This document shows, piece after piece, positions 8,027-17,407 of a stretch of 64,000 bases of DNA (position 1 is the first letter of the stretch; every line of letters begins with the position of its first letter). The notes beneath the pieces are model-generated. The model was given only the letters and a program-made list of their open reading frames with translations. It had not been told where the DNA came from and did not search any database. A program made the position numbers and the translations under genes. The stretch is from positions 124,001-188,000 of the forward strand of contig JAFEBH010000021.1 in the NCBI GenBank assembly GCA_018242765.1, in the 5' to 3' direction. The stretch comes from Nitrospira sp. Its GTDB lineage: Bacteria; Nitrospirota; Nitrospiria; Nitrospirales; Nitrospiraceae.

Positions 8027-11000
8027 TCAGTACGGAAATAGGCTTCTCCATTCGACCGGTGCGCCGCCCTGACCGACGCTTTGAAAATGTCCGATTCGAT
8101 TTTCATCGATCATCAAGGTCGCGAATGCCCCTGCTGGGCCAAACCATCCCACCATTCCATGGCCGGGGATTTCAAAGTCAGGGTTGTGATTGGGAAATTT
8201 CGTGGTGTATGTCTTCCACACTTGCCAGGGCTCCGTTCCGTTCTTCGAGCGCCACCACGTGACTTCGAAGGCCCGCACCGCAAGCTCGCCCTGCGTCAAG
8301 TTCTTCACCTCGAGCTTGAGAATATCGTCGATGTTGTCATCCTGATCCATGTTGGCGATAAAAATTCCGGCATCGTCAACCGGATCATTTAGCGAGACGT
8401 TCAAGGGGCGCCATCCCTCTCGCGCCGAATCGGATACGGACCAATGGCCGCCGATATTCGCCAGCACGTCGGTCACGCCATCGCCATTGAAGTCGCCGAA
8501 GCGCAGTTGACTGAAGGCCTTGCTCGAACTTTGCACGGGCTGCCAATCGGGATGCGAGAGTGGCGTCACGAACCATTGCCCCTCCGGGTCTCGCCAGAAG
8601 GCGTGTGTCTCAGGTTTTTTGATGCCGGGTCGATGGTCGCGCTGGTTCGGATCAAACCGCCCGAAGTGCACTTCGCTGAGTGGTCTCCCAAATTTCCCAA
8701 GTTCTTTCCAGTCGTCCCTCCCACCGGATGACATGCGCCAGATCCCAGTACCCGTGTCGGACATCACGCCGCAGCGAGTGGTACCATCGAAATATCCCAG
8801 ACGAAGGTTGCTCAGCTCGCTGTCGTCCCGCTTCAAATAGGTCCACGGGTATTCCCCCCCGCTCGAAGACCACCAGGTGACACCGGTCGGCAGAAACAGA
8901 TCATCGATGCCGTCTCCATCCAGGTCGCACACGCCATACCGACCATATGTCTCCATGTTGTAGCGATTGTTCTCCAAAACCTTGACTGTGCAGCAATCCT
9001 GGAAAAGATCGATGGCCGCACCCCGGTCAGACCGGACAAAGATATTGTGATCGATAGTTACAAGATTCGTCGGGTTACCTCGAATCTTGATATCCGTATC
9101 CTTCTTATACTGGAACGTGTTGTCTCGAAATAACGACGTCCGTCCAGCAGCACCACAGTTCTTGTCGCCACCATTGCAGCCATCGGTGCCATGGATATCG
9201 AAGACATGCGTGTCGCGATTCCAAAACGTTCCATGATAGCCGCCGCCCTTAAGAATCAAATTCCGTTCCGCTTGGTAGCCGCCCATGTGACCATTGGCCG
9301 CTACCGAATGGCGGTTAAAATCAAATACATTCTGATAGATCCTCGACCAGCTGGAGGGGCCGGTCACAACCCCATACCCGAAAGCATGCCCTCCAATGTC
9401 TAACGTTCCACCTTCTGATTTTCTTTGATTATGGTGGATATAGTTGTCCTGGATCAGGACGCGGATCGGGTCCAGATCGTAATCTGGAATCCCCGGACCC
9501 GCATCAGGATCGTTCACACTGATTGCGGCCACACCCCATCCAGCGACTTCCATGTTTGAGATCTCAACATCATGGCAGCCCATGATGTTGATGCCATAAT
9601 TGGTAATCTGCTGATCGTCAAAGGTCGGCCCAAAGACGCGGAATCCTGAAATCCTGGCTCCATCTCCATCAAAACCGCTAATGCAGCTGGCTTCAATCAA
9701 TGATGTCCCTTCGATCTGCTCGCGCATGCGCAAGACCGGACCAGGTGAGTTGGGGGAACGTGCTGAGTTGGGAAGCGCTGAGACCTGTTGCAACGGCGGC
9801 ACGTAACTGGCCATGGTGACACATCGGGCGAGGCGAAGGACTGGTTCGTCTTTGCGCGCAAGGCTGGAGACATCCATATCGAGACTCGCGGCCAACAACA
9901 CGATCGCATTCGGCGTTCCCACTGCGGTCAGGAGCTTGTTGAGGTCGTCTTTGCTGTCGATCGTGACAATCTGGCGATCTGAGGGGCACACGACAGCTTG
10001 TGGGGCAGGCCGACGCGGTCTCACCCTGATTGAGGTAATCTTCTCGTTTCCAACAGGCTGTCCATTCATATCTACAATGTCGTGCGTAAAGACCTGGCAC
10101 GCGCCGCTAAAATCTTCATGTTCGCACACCACCACCTCCACGTTGAGGCCGAGGCGAAATGATGAAATGGAATCGTTCGCCAACCCCGTGCTGGTCGCTG
10201 TAGGAAATTCACCGATGTTTAAGGAACTGCAGGGTCCGGTAAAGTTCGGGTCACCGAAGAACGTCACTTGCAAATCCCCTGTGGGACACAAGGCTTGGCC
10301 CTGGGGTCGTACTCTCGCTGAGGTGACACTGTCATTGCCCACTACCGTGTTCCCGAGGAATAACGAGTCGGAAGTGAGGAGCGTACACTTTCCATCGTAA
10401 AACTCGTGCTCGCAAACGTGAATTTCGGTTCCCGGCCCCACACGGATAGAGGAAATGGAATCGTTTGGCAATTCCATCGATGTCGCGGTCGGATAGTCCC
10501 CGACTGACAGCAGCCGACAAGCACCCGAGAAGTTGTCGTGCACATAGATCCCTACCTGCTGAGGCCCTGGAAAGCACGGAGGGAGCGGCGTTCCGATGGG
10601 CTGGACCTTAAAGGACGTGATTTGGTCGTTGCCGATGGCGGAAGCACCCAGGCTCGCAGAACTCCCTGTGAGAACCTCACACCGAACACTGAACTGCTCA
10701 TCCGCACACGCAAAGACTTGAGCCCCGATGCCGACGCGAATGGACGAAATCGAATCGTTGGGCAGACCGATCGCCCCGGCATTCGAAAACTCGCCGACGT
10801 CCCTCACCACGCAGGCACCCCTGAAGTTAACATCGGTATAAAACGAGGCCTGATTCGAAGATGGCTCACAGGCCGCCACGGGCGATGCGCTATCCACAAA
10901 AATTGCCGGCTGAAACATCCCATCACTGTTACTTAATGCGACCCACGGCCCTGCGTCGTTACCGAATCCGATGATGTCCGCCTTCCTATCATTGTTTAGA

Positions 11001-12484
11001 TCGACCATGGCCCGGAGATGCCGCCCCACCTCCCAGCCCTCCTTGACACTGAAGGTCACAGGCAAGACCTTCAGCTCGCCGAACGTCCCGTCGCCTTTAC
11101 TCACCGCAGTCTTGACCCCGTCATCACCAAAGCCCACGAGATCCGCCCTGCCATCACCGGTCAGGTCGGCGAGCAGCCGAAGGTGCTGATTCATGCCCCA
11201 GCCTTGGTTGATGCCAAACTCCGCGAGCACAGGCTTCGCCTTGTCGAAGGTCCCATTGCCCTTGCTCACGGCGACCCAGACGCCGTCATTCCAGAATCCG
11301 ACGAGGTCCGCCTTCCCATCACCGGTGACGTCGGCCACAAAGCGCGGATGTTGCTCCACGCGCCAACCCTGGTCGACACCGAGCTGTGGGAGTACAAGGT
11401 TTGCTTTATCGAAGGTCCCATCGCCCTTGCTGACCGCGATCCAGACGCCATCATTCCAAAAACCGACGAGATCTGCCTTCCCATCACCGGTGACGTCGGC
11501 CACAAAGCGCGGATGTTGCTCCACGCGCCAGCCCTGGTTGACGCCGAGCTGTGGGAGTACAAGGTTTGCTTTATCGAAGGTCCCATCGCCCTTGCCCAGG
11601 GCGATCCAGACACCGTCATTCCAAAATCCGACAAGATCCGCCTTCCCATCGCCGGTCACATCGGCCACAAACCTCGGATGTTGGTCCACGCGCCAACCCT
11701 GGTTGACGCCGAATTGGAACAACACAGGCTTGTCCCAGGCGAAAGTCCCATCGCCGAGGCTCACTGCTGTCCCGACCCCATGGTCGCCGAAACCGATGAT
11801 GTCCGCCTTGCCATCGTTGGTCAGGTCCACCACCAATCTGAGATGCCGTCCCGTGTGCCACCCCTGGGAATTAAAACTTGTCAGCACCTTGCGTGCCTGG
11901 CTGAACGGACCGCCGTTGTTCACCGAGGTCCAAACCCCGTTGTTGCCGAAGCCCACAATGTCCGCACGACCATCCCCGGTGAGATCCACCACAAAACGAG
12001 GTTCATCACCCCCCCATCTCTGATCAGTCCAAATCATTCCCTCTTCCGGCCAGGTGGAGCCCGGAGGCTGAATAGGAGAAAGATCCGGTAGTGCGGCTCG
12101 AAGGGCGTCATTCCGTTGCTGAACTTTGTGCTGCTTCGTAGGATCGACAACGGCTCTTACTCGTGGTAGTTCCCGTCGTTCAGCCGTGACAGCTTGTGGC
12201 ACATCGACCGGTGTTTGAACGACTTGCACATTGACTCCCACCTTGAGCGACGAAATGGAATTGTTGGACAACCTGCTCGACTCGGCATTCGGGAAATCGC
12301 CGACGTCTCTCACCACGCAGGTGCCTCTGAAGTTGGCCTCCGTGTAAAAGGAAGCCTGGTCGGCGGCTGGCTCACAGGCCGCCCAGGCCTGTGCGCTATG
12401 CCCCAAGACTTCCATCACCGAAACGCACAGAACCAGGATGAATAGCTGGTGATCCTTGATCCAATTCTGAATCGTCCTTTGCAT
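8027..12484 (-). CDS. Large secreted mosaic protein: crystallin-like, FG-GAP/VCBS and beta-helix modules
   Basis: 1485 residues with a signal peptide (hydrophobic to about residue 30, cleavage near SAQAWA). Modules in order: a beta/gamma-crystallin-like motif (ASFYTEANFRGTCVVRDVGD); about eight FG-GAP/VCBS-type repeats (for example ADLVGFWNDGVWIA), some nearly identical 55-residue units; a run of crystallin-like pairs (FYTDVNFRGACVVRDVG, NDSISSIRVG); then a right-handed beta-helix-like region with NYGINIMGCHDVEISNMEVA. More FG-GAP-like repeats (GDFNGDGVTDVL) form the C-terminus. D.NGDG-type loops and crystallin modules imply calcium binding. It is probably exported or surface-exposed, with an adhesive or carbohydrate-related role; no enzymatic activity is established. 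The ATG at 12484 has GAGGAAG upstream. Confidence 0.88.
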   Translation of the reverse strand: MQRTIQNWIKDHQLFILVLCVSVMEVLGHSAQAWAACEPAADQASFYTEANFRGTCVVRDVGDFPNAESSRLSNNSISSLKVGVNVQVVQTPVDVPQAVTAERRELPRVRAVVDPTKQHKVQQRNDALRAALPDLSPIQPPGSTWPEEGMIWTDQRWGGDEPRFVVDLTGDGRADIVGFGNNGVWTSVNNGGPFSQARKVLTSFNSQGWHTGRHLRLVVDLTNDGKADIIGFGDHGVGTAVSLGDGTFAWDKPVLFQFGVNQGWRVDQHPRFVADVTGDGKADLVGFWNDGVWIALGKGDGTFDKANLVLPQLGVNQGWRVEQHPRFVADVTGDGKADLVGFWNDGVWIAVSKGDGTFDKANLVLPQLGVDQGWRVEQHPRFVADVTGDGKADLVGFWNDGVWVAVSKGNGTFDKAKPVLAEFGINQGWGMNQHLRLLADLTGDGRADLVGFGDDGVKTAVSKGDGTFGELKVLPVTFSVKEGWEVGRHLRAMVDLNNDRKADIIGFGNDAGPWVALSNSDGMFQPAIFVDSASPVAACEPSSNQASFYTDVNFRGACVVRDVGEFSNAGAIGLPNDSISSIRVGIGAQVFACADEQFSVRCEVLTGSSASLGASAIGNDQITSFKVQPIGTPLPPCFPGPQQVGIYVHDNFSGACRLLSVGDYPTATSMELPNDSISSIRVGPGTEIHVCEHEFYDGKCTLLTSDSLFLGNTVVGNDSVTSARVRPQGQALCPTGDLQVTFFGDPNFTGPCSSLNIGEFPTATSTGLANDSISSFRLGLNVEVVVCEHEDFSGACQVFTHDIVDMNGQPVGNEKITSIRVRPRRPAPQAVVCPSDRQIVTIDSKDDLNKLLTAVGTPNAIVLLAASLDMDVSSLARKDEPVLRLARCVTMASYVPPLQQVSALPNSARSPNSPGPVLRMREQIEGTSLIEASCISGFDGDGARISGFRVFGPTFDDQQITNYGINIMGCHDVEISNMEVAGWGVAAISVNDPDAGPGIPDYDLDPIRVLIQDNYIHHNQRKSEGGTLDIGGHAFGYGVVTGPSSWSRIYQNVFDFNRHSVAANGHMGGYQAERNLILKGGGYHGTFWNRDTHVFDIHGTDGCNGGDKNCGAAGRTSLFRDNTFQYKKDTDIKIRGNPTNLVTIDHNIFVRSDRGAAIDLFQDCCTVKVLENNRYNMETYGRYGVCDLDGDGIDDLFLPTGVTWWSSSGGEYPWTYLKRDDSELSNLRLGYFDGTTRCGVMSDTGTGIWRMSSGGRDDWKELGKFGRPLSEVHFGRFDPNQRDHRPGIKKPETHAFWRDPEGQWFVTPLSHPDWQPVQSSSKAFSQLRFGDFNGDGVTDVLANIGGHWSVSDSAREGWRPLNVSLNDPVDDAGIFIANMDQDDNIDDILKLEVKNLTQGELAVRAFEVTWWRSKNGTEPWQVWKTYTTKFPNHNPDFEIPGHGMVGWFGPAGAFATLMIDENRIGHFQSVGQGGAPVEWRSLFPY
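11198..11857. repeat. Tandem 165-bp in-frame repeats
   Basis: Four consecutive 165-base units (starting at about 11198, 11363, 11528 and 11693) encode 55-residue FG-GAP-type repeats of the large secreted protein. The middle units (11363-11692) are almost identical at the DNA level, whereas the outer repeats of the same protein have diverged. This indicates recent unit expansion or gene conversion within the coding sequence and a possible site of copy-number variation. Confidence 0.88.
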
Positions 12485-13172
12485 GGATCTTCCTCTTTGT
12501 CACAAGTAATTCCTGTCAACCACCGACCGGCGCATTTGCACGCTTGACATCTGGCCAGTTTTATACGCTGCATGAGTGAGCATCGACAGTGGAAACCGTG
12601 CTCGCAGTTGTTATCTCCCGACTGATCATTCTTAGTCTGAGCTGTAGACCTGTCCTCTGGTATGGCAAGGCACGTGCCGAACGTGGATAGATGGCTAGCC
12701 TGCTCATTTTTCAGTCCGTTAGGACCATGCGTAGTTTCACATGGCCCTGCATCCTACATGGACACCTGTATCTAATTCTACTTGTACGTATCTATTTGGA
12801 TACACCCGCTCAGTTTCGATCGACATCGTGCCTTCGCCCAGATTGCCTAGACATCATGACTAGGAACGAGGGTATTCTGCAGGGTTAGACACAGCCATGT
12901 GTGGGAAACACTCAAACAGGACGTGCATTTATGGCGACGCCTATGGCATAGCTCCTGGAACGTGGTTTACTGATCGATTGGGTTGGGACTGGAGGGCTAC
13001 GTTGGAGCGGAGGCTACCCGCGTGTCGGTCGTACAGCCGCTGGTTTTTCTGATGAGTGGGATCCCGGCTTGTCGAGGAACGTCGGTCCACAGAGCATGGC
13101 TTCCACGTTCTGGTGCGTTATGCCGAATTGATACATCCGAAACGTAACATGACAGAGTTATGCGTACCGAAA
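12485..13172. other. Intergenic stretch with one arm of a direct repeat
   Basis: No supportable gene lies between the large secreted protein and the Doc toxin. It contains the left arm of a direct repeat (12939-13083). That arm carries a 3' fragment of a small membrane-protein gene, reading FLDKPGSHSSEKPAAVRPTR before its stop on the minus strand. The rest should include the promoter of the secreted protein gene, but no clear promoter boxes were identified. Confidence 0.65.
12939..13083. repeat. Direct repeat, left arm (copy of 13985-14130)
   Basis: About 145 bases strongly similar to 13985-14130. Shared blocks include CTACCCGCGTGTCGGTCGTA and ATCCCGGCTTGTCGAGGAA. The arm contains only the last 21 codons of the small membrane-protein gene whose complete copy lies at 14061-14267. 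The two arms flank the AbrB-Doc toxin-antitoxin module. Confidence 0.8.
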
Positions 13173-13562
13173 TTACGGATGAGAATGTTTACGGAAGAAC
13201 TCTGCAATGGCTGATTTGTCGATCTGCCCTTGAGCCGCCTTCAAGACGAGCGATTCGAAGGGGGATTCATCTGCATCCAAGGTGTGCCCGTTGAGTTTCA
13301 AAAATACGAATGCGGCCATGGTTCCCGTTCGCTTGTTCCCATCGATGAAGGGATGATTTTGAACAATGTGGTACAGATAGGCTGCGGCCATTTCAAAGAG
13401 GTCGGTATGGAGATACTGATTCCCGAAACCCGCTTCAGGCATTCCGATCGTGGATCGCAGCAACTCAACATCACGAACGCCAAGACTTCCTCCATACCGT
13501 TCAATCTGGTCGGCATGGATATCAATGACATCCTCCACCGAGAGAAATCGCGGCTCACCCAT
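13173..13562 (-). CDS. doc: Doc-type toxin (Fic/Doc family)
   Basis: A 129-residue toxin of the death-on-curing class. The signature HPFIDGNKR at residues 70-78 matches the Doc version of the Fic motif (HxFx[DN][AG]NKR). The N-terminal FLSVEDVIDIHADQI segment is also typical. Doc of phage P1 phosphorylates EF-Tu and arrests translation; the same activity here is inferred from the conserved motif. It begins 3 bases after the stop of the AbrB-type antitoxin, so the two are translationally coupled. Length and all key residues look intact. Confidence 0.93.
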   Translation of the reverse strand: MGEPRFLSVEDVIDIHADQIERYGGSLGVRDVELLRSTIGMPEAGFGNQYLHTDLFEMAAAYLYHIVQNHPFIDGNKRTGTMAAFVFLKLNGHTLDADESPFESLVLKAAQGQIDKSAIAEFFRKHSHP

Positions 13563-13565
13563 GAA

Positions 13566-13790
13566 CTACGCCAACCTTTTCAGCATCTTTCCATACCGTC
13601 TATTGCCTTCGTCCAGCGCCGCACGGAACCTCTTCTGGCGAGCAGTGCCCTCGGCAGGTGTGACAATGAGGCACTTCCCGTCTGTTTTAATGCTGAGCGG
13701 CGTCTCTGCGTCAATATCCAGCAACTCAAGCACGCCTCGATCGATCACGAGAGCTAGACTGTTGCCGTGTTTGGTCAATTTTTTGATCAT
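13566..13790 (-). CDS. AbrB/MazE-type antitoxin
   Basis: A 74-residue protein with an N-terminal SpoVT/AbrB swapped-hairpin DNA-binding domain (KLTKHGNSLALVIDRGVLEL) and a charged C-terminal tail that would bind and mask the toxin. The ATG at 13790 is preceded by GGAGG; the frame is open to 13844 but that leader has no ribosome-binding site. Gene order is antitoxin first, then doc after 3 bases. It probably autoregulates the operon. An AbrB-fold antitoxin paired with Doc, rather than the classical Phd, is a known variant combination. Confidence 0.9.
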   Translation of the reverse strand: MIKKLTKHGNSLALVIDRGVLELLDIDAETPLSIKTDGKCLIVTPAEGTARQKRFRAALDEGNRRYGKMLKRLA

Positions 13791-13984
13791 CTTCACACCT
13801 CCCATCAGTGACACAATGATGATCCATCGTATCACCATGTCCAAGCAGGGTAAAGCGTGAACAATGAGACGAGTCGCCGCCCGAGGAGGCAGGACTGCTC
13901 TTGTTTCATGAGGGTGTGAATACAGAGATTTTTAAGCGGCCGTGCCGATGAGACTTTCCAGCGGGATGTGCAGTCTGCGGTGAA

Positions 13985-14130
13985 GCCTATGGATTGTTTC
14001 CTGGAACGCGGTTTACGGAGTTATTGGATGACGATGAGATGATCTACGCCGTGGGGGAGGCTACCCGCGTGTCGGTCGTACAGCCGTCGGTTCTTCTGAT
14101 GGGTGAGATCCCGGCTTGTCGAGGAAGGTC
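13985..14130. repeat. Direct repeat, right arm (copy of 12939-13083)
   Basis: This arm covers the 3' end of the intact small membrane-protein gene (stop at 14061) and about 75 bases downstream. It matches 12939-13083 closely. The 0.9 kb between the arms carries the antitoxin-doc operon, consistent with insertion of the module together with a partial target duplication, or with tandem duplication followed by replacement. Confidence 0.8.
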
Positions 14131-14267
14131 AAGAGGCCGATCAGAAACACGCCCGAGATCAGCCATGCGCAGCCAACGAGCCATCTTCTTTGGCAAAAGG
14201 ACAACAGCCCCATAAGGAACACCACGGTTCCCACGAGTCCGGCTAAGCCTGTACCGAAGGAACTCAT
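14061..14267 (-). CDS. Small membrane protein, two transmembrane helices
   Basis: A 68-residue protein of unknown family. It has a hydrophobic helix (GLAGLVGTVVFLMGLLSFCQ), a short CQRR turn, a second helix (GCAWLISGVFLIGLLTFLDK) and a polar C-terminal tail. The ATG at 14267 has GGAGG six bases upstream, which sets the start; an extended frame to 14331 has no such signal. A fragment of its 3' end is present in the left repeat arm beyond the toxin-antitoxin module. It probably sits in the inner membrane; nothing in the sequence suggests a specific function. Confidence 0.7.
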   Translation of the reverse strand: MSSFGTGLAGLVGTVVFLMGLLSFCQRRWLVGCAWLISGVFLIGLLTFLDKPGSHPSEEPTAVRPTRG

Positions 14268-14344
14268 TGCGTCCTCCGTTTGTGCTCCGCATTCTGGATG
14301 CCTCTGCACTCAGAATGCAACCGCGTTCCAATCCGCGCTGCCTG

Positions 14345-15775
14345 TTACCGGCAAGCGAAATGGCAATATTCGACCGGGCTGGGAGGAGCGCTCATGGCCA
14401 TTGCAATCGTGTCAGGGTCATAGCCGATGGCTTCTAAATCCTTCTGCGCGCGCATGAGTTCCTCCTCACTCAGATAGGCCACCGTGTCGGGGATACCGGT
14501 CTCTTTCAGTAAGCGCAGAATTGCCCCCAAGGTCTCCCGCTCTTCCGGTGGAATATTGGTCCCGAGCGGAAACACGAGCCGACGGTGATAGGGGCTTTCG
14601 AATGTTTCGTCGAGCGCTCGAATAGTTTTCAGAACAAGACGGTCCTGCTCCCATGGTTGGAGTTTCGGCCCCGCGGACGGATGGGTGGCCAAGAGATCCA
14701 TCAGCGTGATGACATTCGTGTTCAATGATCGCCCCACAAACTCCCGCTGAGGCTCCAAGGCCGTCTGCTTGAAGCCTAGGTGCTTCGCCATAGCCTCGAC
14801 CAACGCAAAATTGATCATAAAACTATATTGTCCGCCGAACTGCCCATAGCAAGGTTTCTCAGGATCGTTGAGCACCTTCATATCGCCCGTACCGGCATCG
14901 AACACGCTGAGTCCGACTGCGTCCGGAGCCAGCAATCGCTTGGCTTCCTTCAGCGTGGCAAAGGCCCCGAGATTCACCGGCACTAAGACTTCCTGATCGA
15001 TGGCCTGCAGAAATTCCACGATCGTTTTGCGGTAGGGCACATCCTTCCACTCAACTTTCCGGTACTCCTTTTCCCAGACCAGTTCATCCAAGAACGGCGG
15101 GAAGGTCTTGAGTACCTCGAGATCCTTCTCCTGAAACGCCCGGACGAACCCAGACCAATCCTGAATCTTGGCATGGAGAAACTCGCTCAAGTTGGGCCGG
15201 ATATACTCCTCCTCAATCTCCCCTCCGTGTTTCGCCAACAGTTTCGTCGAGAGATCGTTCCACAATTCGTTGCAGAAGATACGATCAACGGTCCCCTCGG
15301 CCAGGCCCGCCAGATGTTCAATTGAACCGCAATGGCTGTCTACGCGATCCCGGTGGGCGGCTAAATCCGGATGGGCCGACGCGCCATCCAACACTGGCTG
15401 TTCCCAATCCACCATGACATACCGCACACGGGGGTAGATTGTGCCTTGTGTATCGAGAGTTTTGAGATGACCGAGAAAGCAGGCGGCCAGATTCCCATTG
15501 CCTGGACCGAGTTCCAGAACTGTTAAAGGTGAGAGGTGGGGTGCGAGGCCGGAAGATTGGCGCTTGCCGGTTGTCTCACGCCGCCTGACTTTTTCAAAGT
15601 AGTCGGCAGCGAGGGCGTGTGCCAGACGGAAATCCGCTGAGGCGAAGGTCTGATAGTACGATCGGAGTTGGTCTCCCCGTAACCCATAGAAAATCTGGTT
15701 GAGATGGGTCTGCCACTGGTCGAGTGGTTTGTATTCACCAATCAGTTGCGGAAGGGCGTCAGCGTCTTGCAGCAT
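14345..15775 (-). CDS. SAM-dependent methyltransferase (MidA/DUF185-like)
   Basis: A 476-residue soluble protein. The SAM-binding motif LTVLELGPGNGNLAACFL lies at about residues 85-100, followed by an acidic motif (VMVDWEQ) and a downstream IFCNELWNDLSTKLL block. This arrangement resembles the MidA/NDUFAF7 family of protein arginine methyltransferases, which methylate a complex I subunit in mitochondria. The match is partial, and the long C-terminal half (from about residue 250) is unassigned. The start at 15775 lacks a strong ribosome-binding site. It is a single gene, divergent from the next gene at 15920. Confidence 0.6.
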   Translation of the reverse strand: MLQDADALPQLIGEYKPLDQWQTHLNQIFYGLRGDQLRSYYQTFASADFRLAHALAADYFEKVRRRETTGKRQSSGLAPHLSPLTVLELGPGNGNLAACFLGHLKTLDTQGTIYPRVRYVMVDWEQPVLDGASAHPDLAAHRDRVDSHCGSIEHLAGLAEGTVDRIFCNELWNDLSTKLLAKHGGEIEEEYIRPNLSEFLHAKIQDWSGFVRAFQEKDLEVLKTFPPFLDELVWEKEYRKVEWKDVPYRKTIVEFLQAIDQEVLVPVNLGAFATLKEAKRLLAPDAVGLSVFDAGTGDMKVLNDPEKPCYGQFGGQYSFMINFALVEAMAKHLGFKQTALEPQREFVGRSLNTNVITLMDLLATHPSAGPKLQPWEQDRLVLKTIRALDETFESPYHRRLVFPLGTNIPPEERETLGAILRLLKETGIPDTVAYLSEEELMRAQKDLEAIGYDPDTIAMAMSAPPSPVEYCHFACR

Positions 15776-15919
15776 ATTGTTCCATCACGATCTTGAATGT
15801 TGTCGAGCCATCGGACAAAGAGTGGCCGAAATCCTAACAGATGGTTGGAAAACGCCGCAATGGGCTGCTCACTGTGTGTTTTCTTGACAGCACGACAGCG
15901 AGGGGTGTAGCAGACAGGC

Positions 15920-16483
15920 ATGGGCACCGAACGATCGACCGTTGCCGTCATCATGATCCTGGCAGCCTTCCATTGGAGCACGGCTGTGACAGGCGAAGAC
16001 CTCCCGCTCACGGAAAATGTGCCGATCTCCGAGTTCCAAAACCGAACGGAAGACATCAAGACCTACGACTTTGACGCTCCTCCTCAGGGTCTGTTTCGTT
16101 CGATTACCCTGGCGGAGGATTTTGAGGAGCGCTTGGGTTTCCAGCGCACCCATGAGATCGTACCGCTCAACCCGACAGAACGATTCGCCACGAATACGGC
16201 CGCGATTGTGATTGTCTTCGCCCTGCATCAACACTATCAGGCCTTTACGGTATTCGGCCGTTGTATGCCCGAACGGGTAGCAGGGCTCTCATCGGAGACC
16301 ATTGTGAGTGAGGATGCCATGCACATCGCCTTAGAGGATGAAAGCGGCTACCTTAGATTGTCACCACCCAGTGGAGGATGGAGGCCCGGACGATACAAAG
16401 TTGAAATCCACACCGGCGAGCAAATCAACGAGATGAGCCTGATGGGCACGATGCGTTTCACCGTCCTGTCTCCCAGTAAATAA
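15920..16483 (+). CDS. Exported protein of unknown function
   Basis: 187 residues with a plausible signal peptide (hydrophobic residues 8-22, cleavage near TAVTGE). The mature part has no recognised motif. It contains a beta-rich C-terminal segment (GYLRLSPPSGGWRPGRYKVE) that resembles an immunoglobulin-like or carrier-type fold in character only. The start codon has no clear ribosome-binding site. It faces away from the methyltransferase gene and precedes the glycosyltransferase cluster by about 110 bases on the same strand, so it may or may not belong with it. Probably periplasmic. Confidence 0.6.
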   Translation: MGTERSTVAVIMILAAFHWSTAVTGEDLPLTENVPISEFQNRTEDIKTYDFDAPPQGLFRSITLAEDFEERLGFQRTHEIVPLNPTERFATNTAAIVIVFALHQHYQAFTVFGRCMPERVAGLSSETIVSEDAMHIALEDESGYLRLSPPSGGWRPGRYKVEIHTGEQINEMSLMGTMRFTVLSPSK

Positions 16484-16597
16484 CCCCTTTCCTCCCACAT
16501 CCTCGGATCATTCTCTTCTAGAGTTTGACCCTCTTTCCCCCTTCCGCTAGAATGCCCTGTCCAATAAAATTATTGTCTTCTCGAGTTTGTGCGCACT

Positions 16598-17407
16598 ATG
16601 GACTCACCATCCCCTTGGGCCTCTGTCATCATCCCGATCAAGGATGAGCGGGAGAACTTGTCTCCTCTCATGGCCGGCCTGACGAGCGTCATGGATTCGT
16701 ATGAACTCTCACACTCCCGTCCTTACGAAATTATTTTCGTCGATGATGGGAGCAGCGACGGCAGCAGTGAGGAATTAGACCGATTGGCCAAAGAAGACCA
16801 ACGAGTTCGAGTCTTTCACTTCGACCGCAATTACGGCAAGACCTGTGCGCTGGAGGCCGGCTTTCAGCAGTCGTCCGGCAAGATCATCATTCAGATCGAC
16901 GGCGATCTCCAACAGGACAGCGACGATATCCTCAAATTGCTTCCGCACACCGCGACGCACGACGTGGTGTGTGGGTGGCGACAACAGCGACAAGATGGTC
17001 TCGTCAAAAAACTCTCGTCGTTGATCGCCAATCGATTCCGAAACCATTTCACACACGACGGGGTCCATGATACAGGATGTCCGCTCAAGGTGTTCCGACG
17101 TCCGGTGTTGGAACGAATCCGACTTTTCGAAGGCATGCATCGATTTTTCCCGGCCCTCGCGTTGATGCATGGGTTTACGGTCACCGAAGTGCCCGTTCGT
17201 CACTATCCCCGCATCCATGGAGTGTCGAAATATGGCATGGGCAATCGTTTATTCAAATCGCTGTACGATCTGATCGCGGTGCGGTGGATGCAACAGCGTG
17301 TGATCCAGTACAAATTCCGGAGCCAGCCACCGAACCCCTCCAGACTCAAAACGCTGCTGCAAGAACAGACCATGAGCATCTCCCTCCCAACACCTCATGA
17401 CGACTGA
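16598..17407 (+). CDS. GT2 glycosyltransferase (dolichol/undecaprenyl-phosphate sugar transferase-like)
   Basis: A 269-residue GT-A enzyme of family 2. Motifs: IIPIKDERENL at the start, FVDDGSSDGS, DRNYGKTCALEAGF, the metal/donor site QIDGDLQQD, and a downstream DTGCPLKVFRR. These suit enzymes such as ArnC or DPM synthase that move a sugar from a nucleotide to a polyprenyl phosphate on the cytosolic face. It lacks the C-terminal membrane helices of ArnC, so it would be a soluble or peripheral form. A GTG at 16589 is an alternative start. It overlaps the next gene by 11 bases, and the GT39 enzyme downstream is a likely user of its lipid-linked product. Confidence 0.88.
   Translation: MDSPSPWASVIIPIKDERENLSPLMAGLTSVMDSYELSHSRPYEIIFVDDGSSDGSSEELDRLAKEDQRVRVFHFDRNYGKTCALEAGFQQSSGKIIIQIDGDLQQDSDDILKLLPHTATHDVVCGWRQQRQDGLVKKLSSLIANRFRNHFTHDGVHDTGCPLKVFRRPVLERIRLFEGMHRFFPALALMHGFTVTEVPVRHYPRIHGVSKYGMGNRLFKSLYDLIAVRWMQQRVIQYKFRSQPPNPSRLKTLLQEQTMSISLPTPHDD

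Noticed and set aside
11198..11857. Repeat array considered as CRISPR
   Set aside because: Units are 165 bases and coding, with no spacers and no cas genes nearby.
11018..12091. 357-residue plus-strand frame across the tandem repeats
   Set aside because: It is antisense to the strongly supported secreted protein. Its repeated composition only mirrors the in-frame repeats of that protein.
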